A DNA stretch of 64,000 nucleotides from JAWKWA01 sp041397765 (GTDB taxonomy: Bacteria; Pseudomonadota; Alphaproteobacteria; Rhizobiales; Hyphomicrobiaceae): NCBI GenBank assembly GCA_041397765.1, contig JAWKWA010000008.1, positions 124,001 through 188,000 on the forward strand, given 5' to 3'. The translations under genes were made by a program, and so were the position numbers. The notes below the pieces were generated by a model. The model had not been told where the DNA came from. It ran no database searches and saw only the letters and a list, made by a program, of their open reading frames with translations. Below are positions 41,739 through 52,355 of this stretch, one piece after another; the stretch's first letter is position 1; the number at the start of each line of letters is the position of its first letter.

Positions 41739-42468
41739 GCAGCGCCCCGATCTCGCCCCGCCCTTCGAGCGGCCCGACACCGATTTCTCCTCGGCCCATG
41801 TCGTCGTTTCCGGCCGGCCGATGGTCGCCGACCGCACCGGCGCGCTCTTCTGGCCGGGCCAGTCGGCACTGCTCGTCGCCGACCTCCATCTCGAGAAGGG
41901 CTCGGCGCTTGCCGAGCGCGGCAGCTACCTGCCGCCCTACGACACCCGCACCACGCTCGGGCGCCTTGCTGCCGCGATCGACCGTTTCGATCCCGACCGG
42001 GTGATCTGCCTCGGTGACAGCCTGCACGACAGGCGCGCCCACGACCGCCTCATGGCCGAGGACCTCGATCTCCTCCGCGACCTTCAGGAAGGGCGCGACT
42101 GGCTCTGGATCGCCGGCAACCACGATCCGGTCGTGCCCGAAAGGCTCGGCGGCCGTTTCCTCGGCGAGCTCGGCCTCGGCGGTCTCCTGCTCACCCATGA
42201 GCCGACGCCCGGCCGCCGCATGGGCGAGATCGCCGGCCATCTCCACCCCGCCGCCCGCATCGTCCGTTATGGCGTGTCGCTGCGGCGGCCCTGCTTCGTC
42301 TCCGACGGCAAGCGCCTCGTCATGCCCGCTTTCGGCACCTTCACCGGCGGCCTCAACGTGCTCGACGAGGCCTTCGCGCCCCTCTTCGGCAATGACGGCC
42401 TCGCGGTCTGGATGCTCGGCCACGAGGGCATCTATCCGGTCGCCACCCGCCAGCTTCGCGGCGACTGA
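41692..42468 (+). CDS. pdeM: Ligase-associated endonuclease PdeM (metallophosphoesterase)
   Basis: A 258-residue calcineurin-like phosphoesterase. All metal-binding motifs are present in order: LLVADLHLEKG, VICLGDSLHD, WIAGNHDPV, LLTHEPTPG and IAGHLHP. Family members are encoded next to Lhr-type helicases and are assumed to act in DNA repair. The start at 41692 has GGAGG nine bases upstream and lies within the helicase gene, so translation is coupled. The first 30 residues are Pro/Arg-rich and may be longer than needed. Confidence 0.9.
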   Translation: MSKPLPLSSPRSPRGEQRPDLAPPFERPDTDFSSAHVVVSGRPMVADRTGALFWPGQSALLVADLHLEKGSALAERGSYLPPYDTRTTLGRLAAAIDRFDPDRVICLGDSLHDRRAHDRLMAEDLDLLRDLQEGRDWLWIAGNHDPVVPERLGGRFLGELGLGGLLLTHEPTPGRRMGEIAGHLHPAARIVRYGVSLRRPCFVSDGKRLVMPAFGTFTGGLNVLDEAFAPLFGNDGLAVWMLGHEGIYPVATRQLRGD

Positions 42469-42662
42469 GCCGTATTCCGCGGCCTCGATGGCACCCATGC
42501 CCCGCTCGGCCGGCCACATTTGCCGGGCGTCTGCCAACAATTTTGTCAAGCTGTTGCCGGTTTGCCATGGTATGGCACGATCGACGACCGGGCTATTCTG
42601 CCGCCCGTACCAGTGTCGCGTGACCTGGACGGACGGCGCCCCATGCGCGACGAGAGGGTCTG

Positions 42663-43760
42663 ATGGCGAAACGAGAACTCCCCCAGCTCGAGGGCCCGAC
42701 CTACCAGACCAAATTCTCCAAGCCACAATTCCATCTGTGGACGATGGTGATCTTCCTGACGCTGATCGGCTTCGTCGCGGCGATCCTGTTCGGCCTCATC
42801 CAGACGGCGTTCCTCGCCAATCCCTTCCTCAATTTCCTGATCGTGTCGGTGCTGGCGATCGGCATCATCAACGCCTTCCGCCAGATCGTCGGCCTCTATC
42901 CCGAGATCCGCTGGGTCAACAACATCCGCATCGCCGATCCGGGCCTTGCCGTCGAGCGCCAGCCGACGCTGCTCGCCCCCATGGCCAACATGCTGCGCGA
43001 CCGGCGGGGCGTGCTCTCGCTCTCGACGGCCACCATGCGCTCGATCGTCGATTCGGTCGGATCGCGCCTCGACGAGCGCCGTGACACATCGCGCTATCTC
43101 GTCGGCCTTCTGGTCTTTCTCGGCCTGCTCGGCACCTTTTTCGGCCTGCTCGAGACCATCCAGTCGGTCGGCAAGACCATCAACTCGCTCGACGTCTCCA
43201 ATGCCGACAGCCTCAACGTCTTCCAGGAGCTGAAGAGTGGCCTCGAGGCACCGCTGAAGGGCATGGGCACCGCCTTCTCGTCCTCGCTCTTCGGCCTGTC
43301 CGGCTCGCTCGTTCTCGGCTTCCTCGATCTGCAGACCAGCCAGGCCCAGAACCGCTTCTACAACGATCTGGAGGAATGGCTGTCGGGCATCACCGAGCTG
43401 ACGCCGGCTTCCGGTGGCGACGTCTCGCCATTCCTGCGCCAGGCCATGGTCGATCTGCACCGCACCGTCGTCGACCTCGGCGATCGCCTGCAACAGGCAG
43501 GCTCCTCGAGCGGCGAGCAGGGCGAGGCGGTACGCCAGCTCGCCGCCGGCATCGACAAGCTCGTGAAGCAGATGCGCGACGAGCAGAAGGTGGTCCGCGA
43601 ATGGGTGGACGAGCAGGCCTCGCTGCAGAACGAGTTGAATGCCGTGCTGCGCGACGTCGCCGTCGGCACGCAGTCGCAGCGCGAGCTCTCGGTCGTCCTG
43701 CGCGACCTCTCCACCATGATGCGCGACCTCGCCGTCAAGCTGCCGGCGCAGCGGAGGTAG
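42663..43760 (+). CDS. MotA/TolQ/ExbB-like proton channel protein
   Basis: A 365-residue membrane protein with three helices (about 26-48, 55-75 and a third and fourth hydrophobic part at 143-165 and 200-220). The MotA/TolQ/ExbB core is LVGLLVFLGLLGTFFGLLETI (145-165) and GLEAPLKGMGTAFSSSLFGLSGSLVLGFLDLQ (193-224). The last 120 residues are a predicted coiled coil in the cytoplasm. The next gene, three bases on, encodes a MotB/OmpA-like partner, so the two should form a proton-driven motor or energy-transducing complex. Flagellar genes are absent here, so a role in swimming is not indicated. In rhizobia such a pair is common; its function is unclear to me. Confidence 0.83.
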   Translation: MAKRELPQLEGPTYQTKFSKPQFHLWTMVIFLTLIGFVAAILFGLIQTAFLANPFLNFLIVSVLAIGIINAFRQIVGLYPEIRWVNNIRIADPGLAVERQPTLLAPMANMLRDRRGVLSLSTATMRSIVDSVGSRLDERRDTSRYLVGLLVFLGLLGTFFGLLETIQSVGKTINSLDVSNADSLNVFQELKSGLEAPLKGMGTAFSSSLFGLSGSLVLGFLDLQTSQAQNRFYNDLEEWLSGITELTPASGGDVSPFLRQAMVDLHRTVVDLGDRLQQAGSSSGEQGEAVRQLAAGIDKLVKQMRDEQKVVREWVDEQASLQNELNAVLRDVAVGTQSQRELSVVLRDLSTMMRDLAVKLPAQRR

Positions 43761-43763
43761 GCC

Positions 43764-44790
43764 ATGGCGCGAGGCTCAGCGAGGCGCAGCCGCTCGGAAG
43801 GTGATTTCTGGCCGGGCTACGTCGATATCCTCTCGACGCTCCTGCTCGTCGTCACCTTCCTCATGTCGCTCTTCATGGTGACGCAGTTCTTCGTCAGCCA
43901 GGAGGCGAGCGGCAAGGACAATGCGCTGAAGCGCCTGACCCGCCAGATCGCCGAGCTGACTGAGCTGCTCGCCCTCGAGCGCGGCGGCAAGAAATCGCTC
44001 GAGGAGGAGTTCGCCGCCCTCCAGGCCTCGCTGTCGGGCTCCGAGAGCGAGCGCAAGCGGCTCGAGGGTCTGGTCGGTGTCGGCGACGAGAAGGCGGGTG
44101 CCGCCGAGAGCCGCGCCATCACCCTCGAGAATGAACTGACCGCGCAGAAGGACGTCTCCAGCAGGCGCTCGCCAAGGTCGAACTGCTGAACCAGCAGCTT
44201 CTCGCGCTCCGCCGCCAGATCGACGCCCTGAACCGCGCGCTCGACGCCGCCGAGAAGAAGGACGAGGAGAGCCAGACCCGCATCGCCGATCTCGGCCAGC
44301 GGCTCAACGTGGCGCTCGCCCGCAAGGTGCAGGGCTGACCCAGTACCGCTCCGAGTTCTTCGGCCGCCTGCGCTCGCTGCTGAAGGACCGCCAGGACATC
44401 CGCATCGAGGGTGACCGCTTCGTCTTCCAGGCCGAGGTGCTCTTTCCTTCCGGCTCCGACCAGTTGACGCCCGAGGGCCTCGCCTCGCTCGATCAGCTCG
44501 CCATTGCGCTGCGCGAGCTCGAGGGCCAGATTCCCGCCGACATCAACTGGGTGCTGCGCGTCGACGGCCATACCGACGCCCGGCCGATCCGCACGCCGAT
44601 CTTCCAGTCGAACTGGGAGCTTTCATCGGCCCGCGCCATCGCCGTCGTGAAGTTCCTGATCAGTCGGGGTGTCTCGCCGAGCCATCTGGTCGCCGCCGGC
44701 TTCGGCGAGTTCCAGCCGATCGACAATGCGAGGACCGAGGAGGCCTTCGCGCGCAACCGCCGCATCGAGATGAAGCTGACCGAGCGCTGA
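43764..44790 (+). pseudogene. MotB/OmpA-like protein, broken by two frameshifts
   Basis: Three reading frames together encode one protein. Frame one (43764-44158) gives a basic start, one helix (GYVDILSTLLLVVTFLMSLFMVTQFF) as in MotB-like stator partners, and a coiled coil. At about 44157-44159 one base appears missing; the next frame continues QQALAKVELLNQQLLALRRQ until a second missing base at about 44333 (GG where GAG is expected), after which LTQYRSEFFGRLRSLLKDR leads into an intact OmpA-like peptidoglycan-binding domain (VLFPSGSDQLTPEG...RVDGHTDARPI...ARNRRIEMKL). As written, the protein stops after 141 residues, without the OmpA domain. Both errors restore the frame if a single base is added, so sequence error is possible. 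Confidence 0.8.
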
Positions 44791-44842
44791 GCCGAGCGAG
44801 CTCGCCCTCTGCGCGCTCGCCCGCCCCCTCGGCGCGTGGCGA

Positions 44843-45355
44843 TCAGGCCTTCTTCGGTGGCGGCATCTGGATGGCGTGACCGGCCTGCTTCGGCCATTCG
44901 AGGTGTGCCTGCGCGGCTTTCGCCGCCTCCAGATGCGCGCGGATGTCGGCCGGCCAGGCCGCCACGCGCCGCGTCTCCATCGACACGTTGAGGATCATCG
45001 TCTCCATCGTCGCGGCGAGCCAGCCTTCCTCGCCATGCACCATCTCGTTGAACATCAGGCAGCGCTTGTCATCGACATCGAGCACGCGCGTCAGCACCCG
45101 GTAGGGATCGGTCTGCATCAATTCGCGCTGATAGGTCATGTGCACCGCCACGTTCATGAAGGTGTGGTTGTGCGTGCCGATGTAGTAGCGCCCGATCCGG
45201 AGCAGATTGTAGGCCTCCTCCGAGCCCACATCGAAGGCGACGAGATAGTAGGCCATGTTCAGATGGCCGTTGTAGTCGATCCAGCCCTCCTCGATCGCCA
45301 TCGGCGAGGAGACAATCGGTGCGGGCATGGCTTCGTCACGGTCTGCGGTCGTCAT
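44843..45355 (-). CDS. Thioesterase family protein (hot-dog fold)
   Basis: A 170-residue acyl-CoA thioesterase-like protein of the 4-hydroxybenzoyl-CoA thioesterase type. The key segment is EEGWIDYNGHLNMAYYLVAFD, followed by the hot-dog helix region DVGSEEAYNLLRIGRYY and HTFMNVAVHMTYQRELMQTDPYRVLTRV. Substrate unknown. ATGs at 45355 and 45328 are both possible; neither has a strong ribosome binding site. Divergent from the DUF1989 gene. Confidence 0.83.
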   Translation of the reverse strand: MTTADRDEAMPAPIVSSPMAIEEGWIDYNGHLNMAYYLVAFDVGSEEAYNLLRIGRYYIGTHNHTFMNVAVHMTYQRELMQTDPYRVLTRVLDVDDKRCLMFNEMVHGEEGWLAATMETMILNVSMETRRVAAWPADIRAHLEAAKAAQAHLEWPKQAGHAIQMPPPKKA

Positions 45356-45588
45356 GGTCGGCGCTGTCCTCGTCGCATCTGTCGTCGGCTCTTTCATCGC
45401 CGCTCGGGGCTTGGGCCCGGCCTCCGGCCCCCGCGAGATAGGCCCCGGCATCGCCCCTCCCGTCAAGGCACGGTCGACCCGATATGCGCGAATGCCGGTT
45501 GCCAGCCTCCCGACCAAGGGGTGATAGAGGAAGCGAGCGGCACGCCCTGGATCGTGCCCGCCGACGCCCGGGGAGGAATGGAAGCGAT

Positions 45589-46224
45589 ATGGCCAAGGAC
45601 AAGAAGCCTGCCGTCAAGGGAAGCTGGAAGGAAGGCGAGCTCGTCACGGTTCCCGCCCGCAAGGGCCGCGCCCAGCGGGTCCTGAAGGGGCAGGCGATCA
45701 AGATCATCAACACCCACGGCCACCAGGTCGTCGACACCTGGGCCTTCAGCGCCGAGGACCCGACCGAGTTCATGTCGATGGAGCATCTGCGCCCGACGCT
45801 CGGCACCATTTTTCCGAGGAAAGGCCACTACCTCACCTCGAACCGCCGCCGGCCGATCCTCTTCTTCGAGGAGGACACTTCGCCGGGCGTCCACGACACG
45901 CTGCTCGCAGCCTGCGACGACTATCGCTACGGCCTGCTCGGCTGCAAGGAGTACCACGACAACTGCACCGACAACCTGCACGCCGCCATGCGCGCCATCG
46001 GCATGCGCGCGCCCGAGACGCCGTCGCCGCTCAATCTGTGGATGAACATCCCCGTCGCCGCCGACGGATCGACGGAGTTCGCCGAGCCCGTCTCCAAGGC
46101 CGGCGACTATGTCATCCTGCGCGCCGAGATGGACGTCATCGTCGTCATGTCGAACTGCCCGCAGGACATTCTCGTCATCAACAAGGGCAAGACCGTCGAG
46201 ACGCATTATCGGGTCCTCACCTGA
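45589..46224 (+). CDS. DUF1989 (urea carboxylase-associated family) protein
   Basis: A 211-residue protein of the DUF1989 family, often called urea carboxylase- or urea amidolyase-associated protein. Conserved points are GQAIKIINTHGHQVVDTWAF, FMSMEHLRPTLGTIFPRKG, and ACDDYRYGLLGCKEYHDNCTDNLHAAM with paired cysteines, followed by LNLWMNIPV and MSNCPQDILVINKG. Biochemical role unknown. GGGGAGG precedes the ATG by some distance. It is followed 57 bases on by an M20-family amidohydrolase, suggesting a shared pathway for an N-carbamoyl compound; urea carboxylase itself is not nearby. Confidence 0.85.
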   Translation: MAKDKKPAVKGSWKEGELVTVPARKGRAQRVLKGQAIKIINTHGHQVVDTWAFSAEDPTEFMSMEHLRPTLGTIFPRKGHYLTSNRRRPILFFEEDTSPGVHDTLLAACDDYRYGLLGCKEYHDNCTDNLHAAMRAIGMRAPETPSPLNLWMNIPVAADGSTEFAEPVSKAGDYVILRAEMDVIVVMSNCPQDILVINKGKTVETHYRVLT

Positions 46225-46281
46225 CCCGCCCCGAGCCGCTCCACTGCCGACCGCCCATCCGCCGCTGACGCGAGAGAAGAC

Positions 46282-47526
46282 ATGGCCCTCCAGAACCTCA
46301 CCATCGACGCCAGACGCCTCTGGGACAGCCTGATGGAGACGGCCCGCATCGGCGGCACGCCGAAGGGCGGCATCCGCCGCCTGACGCTGACCGACGAGGA
46401 TCGCCGGGTCCGCGACTGGTTCAAGGCGGCCTGCGAGGCGCTGGGCTGCGAGGTGCGCGTCGATTCCATGGGCAACATGTTCGCGGTCCGGCCCGGCCGC
46501 GACAACACGCTGCCGGCCATCGCCATGGGCTCGCATCTCGACACCCAGCCGACCGGCGGCAAGTTCGACGGCGTGCTCGGCGTTCTCGGCGGTCTCGAGG
46601 CGCTGCGCACCCTGCAACAGTCCGGCTACGAGACCAACGCGCCGGTCATGCTCGTCAACTGGACCAACGAGGAGGGCTCGCGCTTCGCCCCGGCCATGGT
46701 CTCCTCGGGCGTCTATGCCGGCGCCTTCGACCAGGATTTCGCCTATTCCCGCACCGACCGCGAGGGCAAGCGCTTCGGCGACGAGCTGGCGGCCATCGGC
46801 TACCGGGGAGCGGAGCCCGTCGGCTCGATCCGCTTCGGCGCCATGTTCGAGCTCCACATCGAGCAGGGCCCGATCCTGGAAGCCGAGGACCGCATGATCG
46901 GCATCGTCACCGGCGTCCAGGGCATGCGCTGGTACGAGCTGACCGTCCACGGCCAGGAGGCGCACACCGGCGCGACACCCATGCCGATGCGCAAGAACGC
47001 GCTCGTCGGCGCCGCCCGCCTCGTCGATCGCATCGACCGCCTCGGCCTCGACAACCTGCCGGGCGCGGCGACGGTCGGCCTCCTGGAGGTCCGCCCCAAC
47101 AGCCGCAACGTCGGTCCCGGCGAGGTGTTCTTCTCGATCGACCTGCGCCATCCCGTCGAGAGCGAGATCGGGCGGCTGGAGGCGGAGATGATGCGCTTCG
47201 TGCCCGAGATCATCGACCCGCTCGGCCTCACCTACGAGCTGACGCGGATCTGGCACCAGCCGGTCGTCGAGTTCGATCCCGCCTGCATCGACTGCGTGCG
47301 CGCCGGCGCCGAGCGGGCCGGGCTCTCGGCCCGTGAGATCGTCTCGGGCGCGGGCCACGACGCGGCCTACGTCTCGCGGGTGGTGCCGACCACCATGATC
47401 TTCGTTCCCTGCCTCGGCGGCCTCAGCCATAACGAGGCGGAATCGACCAAGCCGGAGGAATGCGCGGCGGGAGCCCAGGTGCTCCTCAATGCGGTTCTGG
47501 AGTACGATCGCCGCGTCAATGGCTGA
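46282..47526 (+). CDS. Zn-dependent amidohydrolase, N-carbamoyl-amino-acid hydrolase type (M20)
   Basis: A 414-residue hydrolase of the M20 allantoate/N-carbamoyl-amino-acid amidohydrolase family. Metal ligands are in MGSHLDTQPTGGKFDGVLG (His85, Asp96) and NWTNEEGSRFAP (Glu130, Glu131), with a later His in VTGVQGMRWYELTVHGQEAHTGATPM and the C-terminal CLGGLSHNEAESTKPEE. Members release CO2 and ammonia from N-carbamoyl groups; the substrate (carbamoyl amino acid, allantoate or ureidopropionate) cannot be fixed from sequence. Probably co-transcribed with the DUF1989 gene. Confidence 0.88.
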   Translation: MALQNLTIDARRLWDSLMETARIGGTPKGGIRRLTLTDEDRRVRDWFKAACEALGCEVRVDSMGNMFAVRPGRDNTLPAIAMGSHLDTQPTGGKFDGVLGVLGGLEALRTLQQSGYETNAPVMLVNWTNEEGSRFAPAMVSSGVYAGAFDQDFAYSRTDREGKRFGDELAAIGYRGAEPVGSIRFGAMFELHIEQGPILEAEDRMIGIVTGVQGMRWYELTVHGQEAHTGATPMPMRKNALVGAARLVDRIDRLGLDNLPGAATVGLLEVRPNSRNVGPGEVFFSIDLRHPVESEIGRLEAEMMRFVPEIIDPLGLTYELTRIWHQPVVEFDPACIDCVRAGAERAGLSAREIVSGAGHDAAYVSRVVPTTMIFVPCLGGLSHNEAESTKPEECAAGAQVLLNAVLEYDRRVNG

Positions 47527-47588
47527 TTTCTGTGGGTTGATGTCGGCCTCGAACGGCGGCCCCGGACCCGTGGAAGGGCTCCAGCACC

Positions 47589-49064
47589 ATGACTGCGCGT
47601 GTCGTCAAGGTTGAGCCTTTCGATCTCGTCGTCTTCGGCGCGACGGGCGATCTCGGCCGGCGCAAGCTCCTGCCGGCGCTCTATCATCGCGACGCCGCCG
47701 GACAGCTCCCCGACGATGCCCGCATCATCGGCTCGGCGCGAGGGGGGCTGACCGTCCAGGCCTTCCGCGATCTCGCCGCCGCCGCCATCGCCGAGCATGT
47801 CGCCGAGGCCGACCGCGCGCCGGCTCTCCTCCGCCGGTTTCTTGCCCGCCTCGACTATGTTCAAGTCGACGCCACGAGCGAAAAGGGCTGGCCGCGCCTC
47901 GTCCAGAAGCTGAGTGGCCGCGAGGATCGCATCCGCGCCTACTATCTCGCGGTCGGCCCCGACATGTTCGCCCCGATCGCCCGACGCCTGAAGGAGGCGG
48001 GCCTTGCCGGCGACGAGGCACGCCTCATCGTCGAGAAGCCGGTCGGCCACGACCGCGCCTCCGCCAAGGCGCTCAACAAGGCACTCGCCAAGGTCTTTCC
48101 CGAGGCCAATATCTACCGGATCGATCATTATCTGGGCAAGGAGACCGTCCAGAACCTGATGGCGCTGCGCTTCGCCAATGCGCTCTTCGAGCCGGTCTGG
48201 AACTCCCGCCACGTCGATCACGTTCAGATCACAGTGGCCGAGACGGTCGGCGTCGAGGGACGTGGCGACTATTACGACCGCGCCGGCGCCATGCGCGACA
48301 TGGTGCAGAACCATCTGCTTCAGCTCCTCTGTCTGACCGCCATGGAGCCGCCGAGCCGCTTCGAGCCGGATGCGGTGCGCGACGAGAAGCTGAAGGTGTT
48401 GCGCGCGCTCGAGCCGATCGACGCGCGCAATGTCGATGCCGATGCCGTGCGCGGCCAGTATGCCGGTCACCATGGCCTTGCTGGATATGCCGAGGATGTC
48501 GGCCGCGCGTCCTCGACGACCGAGAGCTTCGTCGCCCTGAAGGTCGGGATCGGCAACTGGCGGTGGTCCGGCGCGCCCTTCTACCTGCGCACTGGCAAGC
48601 GCCTGCGTGCGCGAATGTCCGAGATCGTCGTCGTGTTCAAGGATGTGCCTCATTCGATCTTCGCCGGTCCGAACGATGCCGTGCGCCAGAACGTGCTGGC
48701 GATGCGCCTGCAGCCCGACGAGGGCGTGACACTGACGCTGACCATCAAGGATCCGGGGCCGGGTGGCATGCGGCTGCGCCAGGCCCCCCTCGACATGACC
48801 TTCTCCTCGTCTCTCGGCATCGACCGGTTGCGCATGCCCGACGCCTACGAGCGCCTCGTTCTCGACGTCATACGCGGCGACCAGACGCTCTTCATGCGCC
48901 GCGACGAGGTGGAGGCAGCCTGGGCCTGGGTCGACCCGATCATCACGGCCTGGGGCGAGGCCGGCGACCGTCCGCATGCCTACGACGCCGGCAGCTCCGG
49001 TCCCGCCGAGGCGCTGCGCCTCCTCCATCGCGACAACCGCCGCTGGCGGGAGATCGAGGCATGA
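47589..49064 (+). CDS. zwf: Glucose-6-phosphate 1-dehydrogenase
   Basis: A 491-residue NADP-dependent dehydrogenase, entry enzyme of the Entner-Doudoroff and pentose phosphate pathways. The cofactor-binding FGATGDLGRRKLLPAL is at residues 16-31, the substrate-binding signature RIDHYLGKETVQNLMALRFAN at about 178-198 (with catalytic His). First gene of zwf-pgl-edd-eda. The stop TGA overlaps the pgl ATG (ATGA). No HexR-type operator was recognised in the 62 bases before it. Confidence 0.96.
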   Translation: MTARVVKVEPFDLVVFGATGDLGRRKLLPALYHRDAAGQLPDDARIIGSARGGLTVQAFRDLAAAAIAEHVAEADRAPALLRRFLARLDYVQVDATSEKGWPRLVQKLSGREDRIRAYYLAVGPDMFAPIARRLKEAGLAGDEARLIVEKPVGHDRASAKALNKALAKVFPEANIYRIDHYLGKETVQNLMALRFANALFEPVWNSRHVDHVQITVAETVGVEGRGDYYDRAGAMRDMVQNHLLQLLCLTAMEPPSRFEPDAVRDEKLKVLRALEPIDARNVDADAVRGQYAGHHGLAGYAEDVGRASSTTESFVALKVGIGNWRWSGAPFYLRTGKRLRARMSEIVVVFKDVPHSIFAGPNDAVRQNVLAMRLQPDEGVTLTLTIKDPGPGGMRLRQAPLDMTFSSSLGIDRLRMPDAYERLVLDVIRGDQTLFMRRDEVEAAWAWVDPIITAWGEAGDRPHAYDAGSSGPAEALRLLHRDNRRWREIEA

Positions 49065-49759
49065 CGGTCGACATCGTCGAGGCGGTCGATCTCGACACCG
49101 GTGGAAGGTGGCTCGCCGCCGCTGTCGCATCGCAACTTCGCCGTGCGCTGAGGGCGCGCGGGCTTGCCACGCTGGCGCTGCCCGGAGGCCGAACACCAAC
49201 CTCTTTCATCACGGCCCTCGGCCAGCAGCCGCTCGATTGGGCGCCGGTGGTGATCACGCTGACCGACGAGCGTTTCGTGCCGGTCGCCGACCCGCTTTCG
49301 AACGAGACCATGGTACGCTCGGCACTCGGCGGCACGCCGGCCGCCGCCCGTCTCGTCGGCCTGCGCGGCCGGGCCGCGACGCCTGAGGAGGCGGCGGCCG
49401 AGGCCGAAGGGGCGCTTGCGGCCGCCCGCGTGCCGCCGCTCGACGTCGTCGTGCTCGGGCTGGGTACGGACGGCCACACCGCTTCGCTCTTCCCAGGCGG
49501 CGACCGTCTCGCCGAGGCTCTGTCGCTGGACTGCCGGGCGATCGTGCTGCCGATGCGGGCACCGGGCGTCGCTGAGCCGCGTCTCACCTTGTCGGCGGCC
49601 GCCCTTAAGGGTGCCGCGGCGCGCTTTCTCCTGATCTCGGGTGCCGAGAAGCGCCGCACGCTGCAGCGCGCGCTCGAGGACGGACCGGCCGAGGAGATGC
49701 CGATACGTGCGATCCTGCGCGCATCCGGCAGCCTGACCGTCGTTGCGGCCGACGCATGA
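49061..49759 (+). CDS. pgl: 6-phosphogluconolactonase
   Basis: A 232-residue lactonase that hydrolyses 6-phosphogluconolactone. Family motifs include LALPGGRTPTSFI (sugar-phosphate-binding), ITLTDERFVPVADPLSNETM, and VVLGLGTDGHTASLFPG with the catalytic His. Overlaps zwf by four bases, so translation is coupled. Confidence 0.95.
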   Translation: MTVDIVEAVDLDTGGRWLAAAVASQLRRALRARGLATLALPGGRTPTSFITALGQQPLDWAPVVITLTDERFVPVADPLSNETMVRSALGGTPAAARLVGLRGRAATPEEAAAEAEGALAAARVPPLDVVVLGLGTDGHTASLFPGGDRLAEALSLDCRAIVLPMRAPGVAEPRLTLSAAALKGAAARFLLISGAEKRRTLQRALEDGPAEEMPIRAILRASGSLTVVAADA

Positions 49760-49819
49760 ACCGAGCCTCACGCGCTCGCCACGCTCCAGTTTCGAGGCCC
49801 ATCCACTGGGAGGCCGACC

Positions 49820-51684
<1,865 letters not shown>

Positions 51685-51688
<4 letters not shown>

Positions 51689-52347
51689 CGGACAAGGGCC
51701 ATGCACCAAAGCCCCGCACGATCTCCGAGATCCTAGCCCTCGCCCCGGTCGTGCCCGTCCTCGTCATCGACAGGACCGAGCATGCCGTTCCGCTCGCCCG
51801 GGCCCTGGTCGAGGGCGGGCTGAAGGCGCTCGAGGTGACCTTGCGCACCCGGGTCGCCCTCGACGCCTTGGAGCGCATCTCGGCCGAGGTGCCCGATGCG
51901 CTCGTCGGTGCGGGCACCGTCCTCTCCCCGTCCGACGCCGAGGCCGCCATGCGGGTCGGCGCCCGGTTCGGTGTCAGCCCCGGTCTCACCGACGCGCTCG
52001 CTTTTTCGGCCCGCGATCATGCCTGGCCGCTGCTTCCAGGTGCGGTGACCTCGAGCGAGATCATGCACGCGATCGGCCTGGGCTTCGACCACCTGAAGCT
52101 CTTTCCGGCCGCCGAAGTGGGCGGCCCCGGCCTCCTGAAAGCTCTGGCCGGCCCCTTTCCGCATCTTCGCTTCTGCCCGACCGGCGGCATCACCGCCGAG
52201 ACGGCATCCGACTATCTGGCCTTGCCGAACGTCGCCGCGGTCGGCGGCTCCTGGGTCGCGCCCGCCCGCCTGCTGGCAGTCGGCGACTGGCCGGCGGTCA
52301 CCGAGCTCGCCCGCCGCGCCGCCGCGCTCCCGCGCAAGGGCAACTGA
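51685..52347 (+). CDS. eda: KDPG aldolase (2-dehydro-3-deoxy-phosphogluconate aldolase)
   Basis: A 220-residue class I aldolase cleaving KDPG to pyruvate and glyceraldehyde-3-phosphate, last step of the Entner-Doudoroff pathway. Catalytic Glu is in ALEVTLRT, followed by VGAGTVLSPSDAEAA; the Schiff-base Lys is in FDHLKLFPAAEVGG, and the phosphate site in CPTGGIT. Overlaps edd by four bases. The four genes together form a complete pathway from glucose-6-phosphate. Confidence 0.96.
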
Positions 52348-52355
52348 TCATCGGC

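Noticed and set aside
39171..41837. Open frame of 888 codons opposite the Lhr helicase
   Set aside because: The helicase is unmistakable on the plus strand; the antisense product has no domain.
39039..44790. A Zorya-like defence system (MotA/MotB-like proteins next to a helicase)
   Set aside because: The MotA-like protein lacks the very long tail of ZorA, ZorC and ZorD/E are absent, the helicase is the Lhr repair type paired with PdeM, and the MotB-like gene is disrupted.
43764..44790. Programmed frameshifting in the MotB/OmpA-like gene
   Set aside because: Two shifts would be needed, and neither site shows a slippery heptamer or a following pseudoknot that I could recognise.
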